Notes: a model not told the origin generated them from the sequence alone. Shown: positions 19,701 to 28,239, counted from the stretch's first letter. The stretch is DNA of 51,606 nt from Morganella psychrotolerans (GCF_001676055.1 NZ_LZEX01000013.1:1-51606); one strand, 5' to 3'. Program-made: numbers and translations.

Positions 19701-20333
19701 GGCCGCTATCCTTTCGACCCGAAATCGACCCGCGATGTTCCTCTGAGTGAATTTGAACGGTTCTTCAAACCCGGCGGAACGCTGGATGCATTCTATCAGC
19801 AGAACTTGCGGCCATTTGCTGAAAACAACCTGCTGGTCAGTGAAGATGGTCAGTCACTGATCCGTCCTGACGTCATGGAGCAGATTGAAACCGCAAACCG
19901 GATCCGCAATGCCTTCTTCACCGCACAGGGAAATCTTGAAACACAATTTACGGTAGAGCCGGTGCAGTTATCCGGCAATAAACGCCGCAGTGTCCTGAAC
20001 CTTGACGGACAAATTCTCGATTATGCGCACGGGCGCAGTAATGCGGTTCATATGATCTGGCCTAACTCCATGCGTTCCGGCGGAGAAAGCAAACTGACAC
20101 TGGTATCCGGCGTTCCGGGAAAATCACCGCGTGCCATCATCAATAATGGTCCGTGGGCGCAAATCAGGCTTATTCAGTCCGGAAAACTGACAAACGTCAC
20201 CGCAAACAGTTTCGATGTCCGGTTTGCGATTGATGACGGCGAAATGAGTTACCGCATTTCGATGGATGAAGCGGACAACCCGTTCTCCGGTAACCTGTTT
20301 TCCCGCTTCAGTCTCCCTGAGACACTTTATTAA
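16785..20333 (+). CDS. tssM: TssM (VasK/IcmF) inner-membrane core protein
   Basis: TssM spans the inner membrane and periplasm and, with TssJ and TssL, forms the channel through which the tube is fired. ATG 16785 is chosen over GTG 16782 because AAGGA lies upstream. The protein is 1182 residues. It has two N-terminal membrane helices ('IFLAVLPAIILLWIWIW' and 'LATLGLFLIVISWVGYCA'), an NTPase-like domain, a third membrane segment ('TATAAGVIALWTGW') and a large periplasmic part. The Walker A is GAENSGKN at 146-153. The residue after Lys is Asn instead of Ser/Thr, so nucleotide binding may be weakened. The 'TIDIS' and 'TKLD' motifs remain. Confidence 0.95.
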   Translation: MKKPSLPSVNVQGLFRKFFMSDKPKFKSALTIFLAVLPAIILLWIWIWGADFRFRDDYPLRPVSARWLATLGLFLIVISWVGYCARRRVRELEKLKLDVALSVVDPIRKDIEFQTRYLDYWLGQLRRHLGNNNRSLYQRPWYLVLGAENSGKNTLFSANLSLLDLAPQDRVVSEEGLDLHIRCSLTDKAVLLMPRGRLITQPHDSSEKPQLYHRLWQSLLGWMVSERTRQPLNGIILTIDISRLITADKEAGSRYFADIHLRLQEIRQAFSTRPPVYIVLTKLDLLQGFNAMFQSLDIALRESVLGVTFTPDDQNAWLSELTTFWEKWIAQLNAALPEMMLNRVDDSQRSELFSFIRQMVGLQTRVADLLQQLIGSNDEDIPLIRGIYLTSSTQRGQIDDIFTQSAAVQYNLPVAPTNTWPVSETFTYFTGQLFRDVLFSEPNLATENRFWLRHHHHKLFFASTATAAGVIALWTGWHHYYDQNYQAGENVLSQVSAFSSVAADNQQDISGVRQLPVLNPLYDATSAYGNYREKNGVFTDLGLYQGKKIGPYVEKSYLQLLIVRFLPAIMTGLQIDLNNAPENSEEKLAILRVMRMLEDKSGRNDAIVKAYLRQRWSREFTGQNDIQSQLMSHLDYALEHTDWAADRNRGDTVASRAYQPFAPVIKAAQKELSQLSLYQRVYQTLRLKGFNELASPLDIRHQVGPGFSRVFVSLDDEKLEIPQFLTRNGLINYFIRQNEELVDLTALDSWVLNLSQNVKYSESDRREIQHQISEQYLGDYTANWRAAMSNLEIREFDTIQDEISALEQIISGEQPLRRALQILRDNTSLPVVDSNLTEKEKQALMAQSQYRLLSRINREFAPQTEILVSNNGDNLQNINQKLNELHRYLLSIENAPVPGKAALKAVFLRLEENNRDAIFEVSQMAKTMPEPLGRWVGELADQAWIVVQKEAIRYLEVEWNESVVKQYNSYIAGRYPFDPKSTRDVPLSEFERFFKPGGTLDAFYQQNLRPFAENNLLVSEDGQSLIRPDVMEQIETANRIRNAFFTAQGNLETQFTVEPVQLSGNKRRSVLNLDGQILDYAHGRSNAVHMIWPNSMRSGGESKLTLVSGVPGKSPRAIINNGPWAQIRLIQSGKLTNVTANSFDVRFAIDDGEMSYRISMDEADNPFSGNLFSRFSLPETLY

Positions 20334-20365
20334 CCGGAACCGGATATCACATAAGGCAGCAGTAT

Positions 20366-21709
20366 ATGGACGGTATAATTATCAGAACAGGGCCATCACC
20401 GCTGGATATGCCGGAGTTTTCGGCTATCCGCGATGAAATAAATAAACTCAGTCATCCGTCACAGCCGGAAGTCAGTTGGTCATTAATTGAATCGCTTGCG
20501 CTGTCACTGTTCAAACACAACGGCGTTGATCTGCAAACCGCCGTGTATTACACGCTGGCACGGTTGCAACGCAACGGACTGACCGGTTTTACGGAAGGTG
20601 CGGAACTGATAGCTATGATGGTGGTGCATGACTGGGATTCTCTCTGGCCGCCTCAGGAAAATCATCGTATTGATATCATTAACTGGTTTAACACCAAGGC
20701 AATGACGGCTATCCGTAAACTGTCATTCAGCCGAAATGACCTGAGACTGATTTATCGCGCTGAACGTGCGTTGCAATTAATTACGGATAAACTGACACAG
20801 GTTCCTTCATCCAAAGAGCCTAAAACAGGGAATCTGCAACATTTTTTCCATAATCTGGCACAAAAAACAGAAGCCCCTGTTGCAGCAGATAAACAGGAGC
20901 TTCCGTCAGTAACGCTTGCTCCGCTGGTTTATATCACGGGTGATAATAATGACCTGCCGGTAAAGCCTTTCCGTACGTCGGCACATTCTCAGGAGCCGGT
21001 TCGTATTGTGCATGTTCAGACTGATCCGCCACCGGCTCCTCCGCTCCGGAAAATAAGCGGTCTGACCGGCTTTCTTTGCGGTACCGGCCTCGGAGTGATC
21101 GCGGTTATTACGCTGTTTTTTACGGTTTATAAGCCGGTAAAAGAGGAATTAAGTGCATTTATCCGCCAACCGGGAAGTGCTTCAGTACAGTGGTTTGCAC
21201 ATCCGCAACTGGCAACATACGGGCAATTTTTATCCGACACTGAAAAACAATCCCCGCTGGCACCACTGAATCTGGCAGATAAAATGACAGAAATTGCCCG
21301 CCGCTACTGGCCTAACAGTCCCGATCAGGCTTATGCCACCCGACGATGGCAAAATGTACTGCAAACCCGGATAGCAGATATCACCGGAACAGACAGTTGG
21401 TATGTCACGTCCGGTCGTTTGCAGGCACTGGCTGATAAAATTGTGACTCAGGAAAAAAACCGCGGCAGTTTCACCCTGTCATATCTGAAAACTGAGATTT
21501 ATAATATTCAGCAAAATCATAATAAAACCCGCCCTGCTGAAGATTATCTGCGTGAATTATCTGCTGATATCAGCAGTGGAAAACCTATCTCTCCGGCTCA
21601 GATACATCGCATTGACCAGCAACTCAATGGTTTGCTTGCATTATATGCCGACCTGCAAAAACAAGCTGAAAATGCAGGTTTAAAACCCGGCACCGAAAAA
21701 CAGGAATAA
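20366..21709 (+). CDS. vasL: VasL, ImpA-N domain T6SS protein
   Basis: VasL-type proteins share an N-terminal ImpA/TssA domain and add a membrane helix and a C-terminal VasL domain. They have been proposed to act as a tail-assembly stop or anchor. The 447-residue protein shows 'DGIIIRTGPSPLDMPEFSAI' at the N-terminus, the ImpA-like 'TEGAELIAMMVVHDWDSLWP', one membrane helix near residues 230-252 ('GFLCGTGLGVIAVITLFFTV') and a C-terminal helical domain. It lies 32 bases after tssM and closes the intact operon. Confidence 0.88.
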   Translation: MDGIIIRTGPSPLDMPEFSAIRDEINKLSHPSQPEVSWSLIESLALSLFKHNGVDLQTAVYYTLARLQRNGLTGFTEGAELIAMMVVHDWDSLWPPQENHRIDIINWFNTKAMTAIRKLSFSRNDLRLIYRAERALQLITDKLTQVPSSKEPKTGNLQHFFHNLAQKTEAPVAADKQELPSVTLAPLVYITGDNNDLPVKPFRTSAHSQEPVRIVHVQTDPPPAPPLRKISGLTGFLCGTGLGVIAVITLFFTVYKPVKEELSAFIRQPGSASVQWFAHPQLATYGQFLSDTEKQSPLAPLNLADKMTEIARRYWPNSPDQAYATRRWQNVLQTRIADITGTDSWYVTSGRLQALADKIVTQEKNRGSFTLSYLKTEIYNIQQNHNKTRPAEDYLRELSADISSGKPISPAQIHRIDQQLNGLLALYADLQKQAENAGLKPGTEKQE

Positions 21710-21719
21710 GGAAAATAGC

Positions 21720-21798
21720 ATGCCGGTACATCGGGGTACTGCTGTTGGGAAGAAAGTACACATTAAACACCAGGTGCAGGGTAACCGTATAAATGAGT
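21720..21798 (+). CDS. Possible 25-codon coupling ORF before tssF2
   Basis: Between vasL and the second tssF is an ATG with 'aggaaaatagc' upstream. It opens a short frame (MPVHRGTAVGKKVHIKHQVQ...) whose stop overlaps the start codon of the next gene (ATGAGTGA at 21793). The next gene has no strong ribosome binding site of its own, so reading this leader could couple translation. The product is basic and matches no family I recognise. It may equally be a remnant. Confidence 0.3.
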
Positions 21799-23527
21799 GA
21801 ATTTAAATTTTTACAGGAAAAACATTACCTTCAGCAACTCAGTCGTGAGTTTGTCAAAGAATATCCGCACCTGGCCGATGTACTTGACCCGCATGATGAA
21901 CAGAGCGGCAGTTTACTTGAAGGATTTGCATTTCTCAGTGCCCGTCTTCAGGAAAAAGTGGATGACGCCTTTCCTGAAATTACCCTGCCTCTGTTACAAC
22001 GCCTGCAATCCAGAGCAATCAAAGGTATTCCGGCAACCGCAATTGTACAGTTTGACAGCGGAGAAAAAATTGATTTCCCACTGGAAATTCCTGCCGGAAC
22101 GGTCATTAAAGGAAATAATGATGAAATTTTCACAACCTGCAATAACACCATATTGCAGCCCTACACCCTCATTAACCGCTATATAACTCACCACCCGTCT
22201 AAGTCATGTCTGTCACTGGAGTTTAAGTACAGAGGAAATAAAAGCAAGACTGAAACCGCTCCTTTCTCTTTATTTCTGGATAAATCTGTTTCATCTGCAA
22301 ATACATTATTGTTGTGGTTTTGTCAGTACTTTGGATATATTGAATTAGAGCATAATAATATACGCTATCACGGTGATGAAACCCGGTTTAATTTTATCCC
22401 GCAGGTAGGAAAGAATAATACTATTTTATATCACCCGGAAAAAAAAACCGAACTGGCCACAGAAACTGCTGGAAGGGTTATACATTGACCATGTTCATCA
22501 TTTTATTGATATTGATATTCCGGTAATTGTACCAACTCTGGAATGGGAAGAGTCAGACTCGTTTTTATTACATATCTATTTCAATAAACAACTTCCGCTG
22601 CATAACGATGTATTATTGACAAGTTTTAATCTTAACTGTGTCGCTGTTGTTAATGAAGAAGAGAAAAAAGAGATTATTTTAGATTTTCAGGAAAACGAAT
22701 CAGTTTATTACTTACCGGTGGATGATACCCATTTTATTACAGAGCTTGAAAATATTCAGCTGGCTTTTGAGCCACATGATAAAGAGCGAGGTATGGTCGC
22801 TGATTTTTATCCGGTTACCTATCTCACACCATCATCGCGGCTGCTGCCAAAATATAAAAATGCCTGGTTTTATGCGCTCAGTATTGATAAAACCATCACC
22901 GGAAAAAATAATTATTATATACATTTTTATAATAGCCGTGGTGAAACTATAACTACTCCGCCCGGACTTCATTTCCGGTGTTCTTACCGTTGTATCATTA
23001 ATAACCCACAGAGTAATACCGGTGATATCTGCCGTTTAAGCCCTCAGCTGCCTGATCTGCTTACCGCAGGAAATATTACAATATGCACCCCCTGCTATCC
23101 CCCGATAACTGACAATAAATATTACTGGAACCTGTTATCCCATTACAGTGCGAATGGGTTTATGCTTTCTTCTGTTGAATCTGTTAAGCAAATGATCGGC
23201 GACTACATTTTATATCAGGAGAATGACCGACAGCGCAGTAAACAAATTAATCAGCATCTTGAAGGATTAACTGATATTAATACCGCCCTTGAGGACCGAC
23301 TGATGAAAGGCAAGCCCTACCGTTGCCTTTCTCTGACAATGACCTTAAATCCGGAAAAATTTGATAACCCCGGCGATGCATTTATGTTTACAATGCATCT
23401 TTATCACTTTTTCCCGTTTTGTCTTTCAGAAAATATGCTGCTGAAAATGAATGTGAAATTTACGGACAGTGACAATATATGGTATTTGTCCCCGTATTTG
23501 CTTCGTGGATATAAATCGTTGATTTAA
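21793..23527 (+). pseudogene. Second, divergent TssF (frameshifted at A9)
   Basis: The first frame (to 22488) opens 'LLEGFAFLSARLQEKVDDAF' and matches the N-terminus of TssF. The downstream frame, open to 23527, continues the same family with 'KLLEGLYIDHVHHFIDIDIP' and a C-terminal 'FTMHLYHFFPFCLSENMLL'. The two join if one A is dropped from the nine-A run at 22439-22447, giving about 577 residues, normal for TssF. It is much more AT-rich than the main tssF. It is either a recent pseudogene, a slippage-controlled gene, or a homopolymer sequencing error. No second TssG accompanies it. Confidence 0.8.
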
Positions 23528-23541
23528 ATTGATTGAGAGTA

Positions 23542-23581
23542 GATCTCGGCAGGAGATCAGGGCTACTTTAGCAGCCCTGAT
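23542..23581. terminator. Nested hairpins between tssF2 and yajD
   Basis: Two adjacent inverted repeats lie between convergent genes. One is GATCTC...GAGATC at 23542-23558. The other is a perfect 9-bp stem, ATCAGGGCT / AGCCCTGAT, at 23556-23581. They share bases and could be alternative folds. Neither is followed by a strong T run on either strand, so a bidirectional terminator is likely by position but not proven by sequence. Confidence 0.5.
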
Positions 23582-23602
23582 CCGAAAGCATCGTTGCTGA
23601 GA

Positions 23603-23950
23603 TTATTTTTTCTTATTAATCATCGACTTTAAATCCGCAAAAGGATTATAAGTCGCTTCACCGACATCTTTCTGCGCATCCTCTCCCGCGACAACCCTTG
23701 TACCGTAAAGGTCTGCTTCAGTGTACTTCGAGTGTTCGTGGTCATGGCAAAACAGGCATAACAACTCCCAGTTACTGCCATCTTCCGGGTTATTAGTATG
23801 GTCGTGATCGATATGGTGAACGGTTAATTCACGCAGGTTTGAATAAACAAACTCCCGTGTGCAGCGTCCACACACCCACGGATAGATTTTTAGTGCTTTC
23901 TCACGGTAGCCGCTTTCCAGCCGCGCGTAGTTTTTCGGGATAAGAGCCAT
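23603..23950 (-). CDS. yajD: YajD-family HNH nuclease-like protein
   Basis: The 115-residue protein is nearly identical to Escherichia coli YajD and has the same length. Start ATG 23950 gives MALIPKNYARLESGYREKAL, aligning with the E. coli start. It has two zinc-binding CxxC-type pairs ('CGRC', 'CLFC') and the HNH core 'VHHIDHDHTNNPEDG'. YajD is a conserved Enterobacterales housekeeping protein of unproven role. Its presence may mark backbone chromosome between the T6SS operon and the accessory region. Confidence 0.93.
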   Translation of the reverse strand: MALIPKNYARLESGYREKALKIYPWVCGRCTREFVYSNLRELTVHHIDHDHTNNPEDGSNWELLCLFCHDHEHSKYTEADLYGTRVVAGEDAQKDVGEATYNPFADLKSMINKKK

Positions 23951-24414
23951 TGCCAATGCTGCCTGTTATAAAAAGAGTGTTTTACGATAGTGGATCCAAT
24001 ATACCCCATAATGAATCAGAAAGAGAAACGTAAGCAAGAAAAACGTGCGGATATATGAGATCCTCACTCCTGGTCACACGTTAGCCAGTCTGGTACTGGT
24101 ATCCGATTCCTGTGCCGCTACGTTAATAATAATTGTTATTTCACGATGGGATTACCAATGTAATTATCAGGAAACGTTTTGATATAACTGATTAAATCAT
24201 AATTGATTAAATTAATATTATTTAAATCAAAATTCTCATCTGTATGTATCGATGACCTTTTTATCAGACGCTGATTTTTATATATTTATTAGGAAATAAA
24301 ATTGTATTTATACTATTTTTAGCTACAATATAGAATATAATCACCCTAAGCATTAGTAGTCTTATATTTCTTATAGCAATATAAGAAATTAACTATACAA
24401 CTCACGGGAGTTTT
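23951..24414. promoter_or_regulatory. AT-rich leader of the second hcp, with 10-bp hairpin
   Basis: No gene is seen in these 464 bases. The right half is strongly AT-rich and should carry the promoter of the downstream hcp. A perfect inverted repeat, ATTTCTTATA-gcaa-TATAAGAAAT (24366-24389), lies about 25 bases upstream of the hcp start codon, in the probable 5' leader or promoter. It could be an operator or an mRNA hairpin. Confidence 0.5.
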
Positions 24415-24894
24415 ATGTCATTTCTTATTTATCTGACACTCGAAGGACAGAAGCAAGGTCTGATTTCATCTGGTTGTACAACGCAGGATTCTATCGGAAA
24501 CCGATACCAGTCCGGCCATGAAAATGAAATACAGATACTGAGCCTTAATCACTCGCTATCCAGAGCACAAAATACCACTCACCATCCTGTTCAGTTCACA
24601 AAGCCCATTGATAAGTCATCGCCACTCTTGGCCTCTGCAATCGATTCTAATGAGCGGATGAGTGCTCGGTTTACATTTTACAGAACCAGTCAAAGCGGGC
24701 AGCTCGAAAAGTTTTATGAAATAAAACTATCTGATGCCTCCGTTACCGAGATTTCCTGCGTTTATCCTAACTCTGTCGACAGTAACGACGCCATGCCTTT
24801 TGAGCGTATTCAGCTTAATTACAAATCTATTTCATGGGGTCATCTTATGGCTAATACATCGTCATACAGCATTTGTGATAACCGTGTGATTTAA
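24415..24894 (+). CDS. Second Hcp (orphan Hcp family T6SS protein)
   Basis: Hcp-family protein of 159 residues. It opens 'SFLIYLTLEGQKQGLISSGC' and has 'YQSGHENEIQILSLNHSL', 'HPVQFTKPIDKSSPLL', 'RFTFYRTSQSGQLEKFYEIK' and 'IQLNYKSISWGH'. It is clearly diverged from the Hcp at 327-845 and has no large C-terminal toxin domain. A GGGAG site lies before the ATG. Orphan hcp genes commonly carry a dedicated cargo effector encoded nearby. Here the next genes, on the opposite strand, look like an effector-immunity set. Confidence 0.9.
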   Translation: MSFLIYLTLEGQKQGLISSGCTTQDSIGNRYQSGHENEIQILSLNHSLSRAQNTTHHPVQFTKPIDKSSPLLASAIDSNERMSARFTFYRTSQSGQLEKFYEIKLSDASVTEISCVYPNSVDSNDAMPFERIQLNYKSISWGHLMANTSSYSICDNRVI

Positions 24895-24903
24895 AAGAAA
24901 ACA

Positions 24904-24932
24904 ACAGAGGGTAACACCTCTGTTATTTTTTA
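24904..24932 (+). terminator. Rho-independent terminator after second hcp
   Basis: A 7-bp stem ACAGAGG...CCTCTGT is followed by TATTTTTT on the plus strand, directly after the hcp stop. The stop codon of the convergent immunity gene (24923-24925) lies inside it, so it may also serve that gene. Confidence 0.8.
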
Positions 24933-25350
24933 CACAGACCGGCATCAACAACATATATCGTTGATGATCTGAATGAAGTTTTCTGGCATTTGATGTAACC
25001 TTTCGATATGAGGTCATCATCCATGTATATCGGACCTATTACTACAAAAACAAAAGAAAGAGCAGCAATACCGAACAATACATTTAATGTTTTTTTTAAA
25101 GATACTATGTTTTTTTTAACAATCTTTCTTTATTTATAAGAATCATAATTCCACCAAATGAAAAATAAAGCAAAAGTGGAACGCATAATATAAAAAACAT
25201 ACTAAAATGTATTTTAATAATATCTTCTTTATTTATATAACCAAAGAAATAAATAGATGGCAGCCATATAAATACAATAGCCATAATAAGTAACAAAAAT
25301 ACTCCAAAAGCTATATTATATTTTTTCTTGATTGAATCATCCACGACCAT
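24923..25350 (-). pseudogene. DUF1240-type membrane protein, putative immunity copy 1 (frameshift)
   Basis: The first frame (25350-25105) encodes MVVDDSIKKKYN followed by two hydrophobic segments. It stops just after 'INKERLLKK'. The next frame continues with 'TLNVLFGIAALSFVFVVIGP', a third membrane segment, and ends 'YMDDDLISKGYIKCQ...GLCKK'. Adding one A to the eight-A run (25110-25117, T on the plus strand) joins them into about 142 residues. The result aligns end to end with the neighbouring copy. DUF1240 assignment is from memory. Small three-helix membrane proteins beside an effector suggest immunity. Confidence 0.7.
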
Positions 25351-25414
25351 ACATCCTCATACATCTATCTGGATACAGTATAAATTAAGATAAATAACCG
25401 AGGTGAAACCTATG

Positions 25415-25836
25415 CTATTTTTTACACAAACTGGAGTCAATAACATAAATACCCGGTGACTTAAATGAGGATACTTGGCACCTTATGTAACCTTTTGATA
25501 TTAGATCGTCATCAATATACATAGGTCCAATTACCACAAAAATAAAAGAAAAAATAGAAAAACAAACTAGCACATTCAATATTTTATTAAATACTTTATT
25601 TTTTGATAAAAGCTCCCCCTTATTTATTAACATCATAAACAGACCAAAAGAAATATAAGTTATTAACGGAGCAAAAAAAAACAAAAAAACAAACCAGGAT
25701 ATATTTTAATTATATTTTCTTTGTTTATATAGTCATTAATACTTACGATTGAAAAGTAAAACAACAATCCCGGGATTAACATTAATGTAAATATAGTTAA
25801 AATTATTTTTATTTTATTTTTTGATGAGCTATCCAC
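25415..25836 (-). pseudogene. DUF1240-type membrane protein, putative immunity copy 2 (frameshift)
   Basis: A GTG start at 25836 overlaps the last 8 bases of the upstream effector gene. The protein runs VDSSSKNKIKIILTIF... with hydrophobic segments, then needs one extra T in the nine-base run at 25673-25681 to continue into 'APLITYISFGLFMMLINKGE' and 'FSFIFVVIGPMYIDDDLIS'. The joined length is about 140 residues, parallel to copy 1. The shared tail is GPxYxDDDLISKGYIxCQ. Overlap with the effector gene is the usual arrangement for a cognate immunity gene. Confidence 0.7.
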
Positions 25837-26728
25837 GACTTAACCCCGCCCAAATATGAAATCCACCATTTATATCATTCCTTAAATCTTGAGCCTTTGA
25901 TGCTGCAATATTATTTTTTAAAGCACTAATTATACCTTCACTTATTTTAAAATAGTCGTCTGCAATAAAAAGTACTATAGCCACCCCTAAACCAACACCA
26001 AATAAAACAATACTAACAGCAATAATTCCCCCTCCAAATAAAAAAGTAACAGCTGTTGTAACAGTTCCGCTTAACGCCCATAAAACACCCGTGCTAATCA
26101 ACGTTTTTGCAGCATCCATTGATAAATTTACAAAGAAATCGGTTAGTCCATATTCATCTTTAAACAATAACTCCAAAACACGATATCCGGCTGAAAATAA
26201 AACACAAAACCGGGCACCTTTAACTAAATTAGTCTCAAAGCCGACTTCACCGATCCCAAATTCCAGCATTTTTGGATTATCTACAAGATAGCGAGTGGCA
26301 TTAAGGTATGTCCTTAATCCGGCAAGCCCCGTTAACTTTATATATCTGTTTCCATCTTTTCCGACATATTCAATAGCTTCAACGCCGAAGCTTTTTATTT
26401 CATTAATAAGCTTTCCTAACCCGTAAGCATCCAGGTAGTTACCCGTAAAAGAGGTAACTATACCCGCATACTTAAAAAATATATCTTTCCCGCTTTCCTG
26501 CTTATAAGATGTTGGCTCTTGCATGATTGAAACAAACTGACTCGCCTCTTCTACTGTCAGTAATGCATGAATATTATCATCGTCCATCTCAGCTAACTGA
26601 GCTTCAAGCTTTTTATATAGATCATCTGCTTTTAATTTACGTATATATTCTTCTTCAGCTTCATTTCGTCCAAAGTAAACATCCATTCCTTTATCCTTGT
26701 CATGATTAGCCGAACTTGTCTCTGTCAA
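25829..26728 (-). CDS. Putative T6SS effector with glycine-rich membrane segment
   Basis: A 299-residue protein of no family I can name with certainty. The N-terminal 70 residues are acidic and helical ('EAEEEYIRKLKADDLYKKLE'). The middle is amphipathic ('YIKLTGLAGLRTYLNATRYL'). Residues about 215-260 form two long hydrophobic stretches rich in glycine ('FLFGGGIIAVSIVLFGVGLG'). No signal peptide is seen. The layout resembles pore-forming toxins. Its gene overlaps the first of two membrane-protein genes (putative immunity) and faces an orphan hcp. Effector function is inference from context. The DNA is much more AT-rich than the core T6SS genes. Confidence 0.55.
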   Translation of the reverse strand: MTETSSANHDKDKGMDVYFGRNEAEEEYIRKLKADDLYKKLEAQLAEMDDDNIHALLTVEEASQFVSIMQEPTSYKQESGKDIFFKYAGIVTSFTGNYLDAYGLGKLINEIKSFGVEAIEYVGKDGNRYIKLTGLAGLRTYLNATRYLVDNPKMLEFGIGEVGFETNLVKGARFCVLFSAGYRVLELLFKDEYGLTDFFVNLSMDAAKTLISTGVLWALSGTVTTAVTFLFGGGIIAVSIVLFGVGLGVAIVLFIADDYFKISEGIISALKNNIAASKAQDLRNDINGGFHIWAGLSRG

Positions 26729-26879
26729 ACCAAGATTAAAATGTTACCCATTACAGGGACATCCGTTTGTCTTTCTATATCAGCCCTGATGTTATTACCA
26801 CATACTAAGTTTAATACTTAACTTAAATTTAATAAATATATTTATGCCATTACGATAAAAATAATTATTTATCAATTGG

Positions 26880-27190
26880 TTATAATAAACCGAATGCCGA
26901 TTTAATCGCTAGCTGTTGTTCATTCATCTGTTTAAATAACCAATCAGCCTGACCTTCCTCAACATAACACAGACTAATCAACCTATCATAAAATGGCTTC
27001 CGGTTCCGTGACCGGGCTGACTGTGTCAACTTCGGGATCAGATGTTTAATCGCGGTATACGCCACAGAAGATGGTATCCGTTTATATCTCCACACAATTC
27101 CCAGCCTTTTAACTGCTTTCCTTTTGGAAATCCGGCATAAATGGTAACCTTATCGCCTTTGCTGAAATCAAATCGTAAAAAGTTATCCAT
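26880..27190 (-). pseudogene. Hypothetical protein remnant beside the effector (frameshift)
   Basis: One frame from ATG 27190 reads MDNFLRFDFSKGDKVTIYAG and 'FPKGKQLKGWE', then loses sense. The second frame continues 'RIPSSVAYTAIKHLIPKLTQ' and ends 'ADWLFKQMNEQQLAIKSAFG'. One added base near 27100 would join them into about 103 residues. This looks like the C-terminal part of a T6SS-locus protein, possibly of DUF6402 type, a name recalled with low confidence. It lies upstream of the effector gene on the same strand. Confidence 0.4.
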
Positions 27191-27302
27191 TTCATACTTC
27201 GTTCTGCGGGATTTTCTGAGATAATGTAATGGCTAGATAGTAACGTATAAGTGAAAGATATAAGTTGCTGAATTTTAAATAATTTATATGATGATAGCGA
27301 CT

Positions 27303-27359
27303 ATGGCGTTACTGATTACTGAACGTTGCATCAATTGTGATATGTGTGAGAGTCGGTAA
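27303..27359 (+). pseudogene. yfhL: 5' fragment of yfhL (4Fe-4S ferredoxin-like)
   Basis: The reading frame MALLITERCINCDMCE matches the first 16 residues of Enterobacterales YfhL, including the first cysteine cluster CxxCxxC. It then diverges and stops after 18 codons. The rest of the gene is absent. It marks a recombination junction near 27350, where a piece of core chromosome was captured or an insertion cut through yfhL. Confidence 0.65.
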
Positions 27360-27630
27360 GTTGTTATTGTTAATCAAGTGGTTGTAATTTTGTGTTGTGG
27401 TTTGTGTTGTTGGTTTTTAGTGGATTATTTTATGTCAGGGCTTCGCAACTACATTTCAGAGATTATTCAAAAATATATGCTAACCTTATAAAAAAAATAT
27501 CATTATGAATAATATCACTATTTTATTTCTCGTCTGCACAGAAATACGTAATACCCCCATAGCATTCTGATGCAGCCACATGATATAACTTTTACAGGAA
27601 ACATTGAATAATCAACCAACGGATATTCAT

Positions 27631-28239
27631 ATATGATCTATATTGATGACAACGGATTAGTTAAATCAAACCGTATTGTGACCAAAATATTCCGTAAAAT
27701 AGAACGTGACAGAATGGACAAGATTAACGGAATTATTGTTCATCAGACGGATACTCAAACCGCCAGCTAAACCTTCAATAGCTATAGTCATTCAGGGTCT
27801 AACGGCGCGCATTTTTTAATTGACCGCGATGGTACTATTTATCAAACCGCGTCATTATCTAAAACAACTTGGCATGTCGGGCTGATGCGGTCACGATGTG
27901 TCATCACAAAAAAAATGTGAGCCTGCTGAATTACAAAAAATGGCAGGATTAGAATCCTCATGGAAGCCGAAACAGATATCCGATATTGAGAAAACAAAAT
28001 CATTTCCGGATCGTTATCCGGGTAATGTAGATAGTATTGGCATTGAGATTGTCGGAAAATCCGAGTTGAGTGATAATAAAACACGTACATACGAATCTGT
28101 CGGCAATAAACAAAATGAGTCACTCAGATGGCTAATATCAGAGCTTTCAGAGGTGTTAGGTATTTCTTCATCTGAAGTATATAAACACCCGGATGTAGCC
28201 AGAAAAAACGAAACTGAAGCGAGTACAGCATCATGGTAA
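27631..28239 (+). pseudogene. Amidase_2-type peptidoglycan amidase effector, broken
   Basis: The translated pieces match zinc N-acetylmuramoyl-L-alanine amidases. They include 'NGIIVHQTDTQTAS' with the first metal-ligand His, 'GAHFLIDRDGTIYQTASLSK', 'TTWHVG' and 'VDSIGIEIVGKSELSD'. Such enzymes occur as T6SS effectors. The gene is broken by an in-frame TAA at 27768 (after TAS) and by a one-A excess in the eight-A run at 27908-27915. The downstream frame is open to 28239. The 5' frame near 27631-27660 may carry a further shift. Its last bases overlap the start of a secreted protein gene, the usual sign of a cognate immunity gene. Confidence 0.7.

Noticed and set aside
23951-24120. Possible tRNA or small RNA before hcp2
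   Set aside because: No cloverleaf or conserved T-loop could be drawn.
27842-28123. Minus-strand frame opposite the amidase
   Set aside because: The plus strand carries recognisable amidase motifs. The opposite frame has no start signal.
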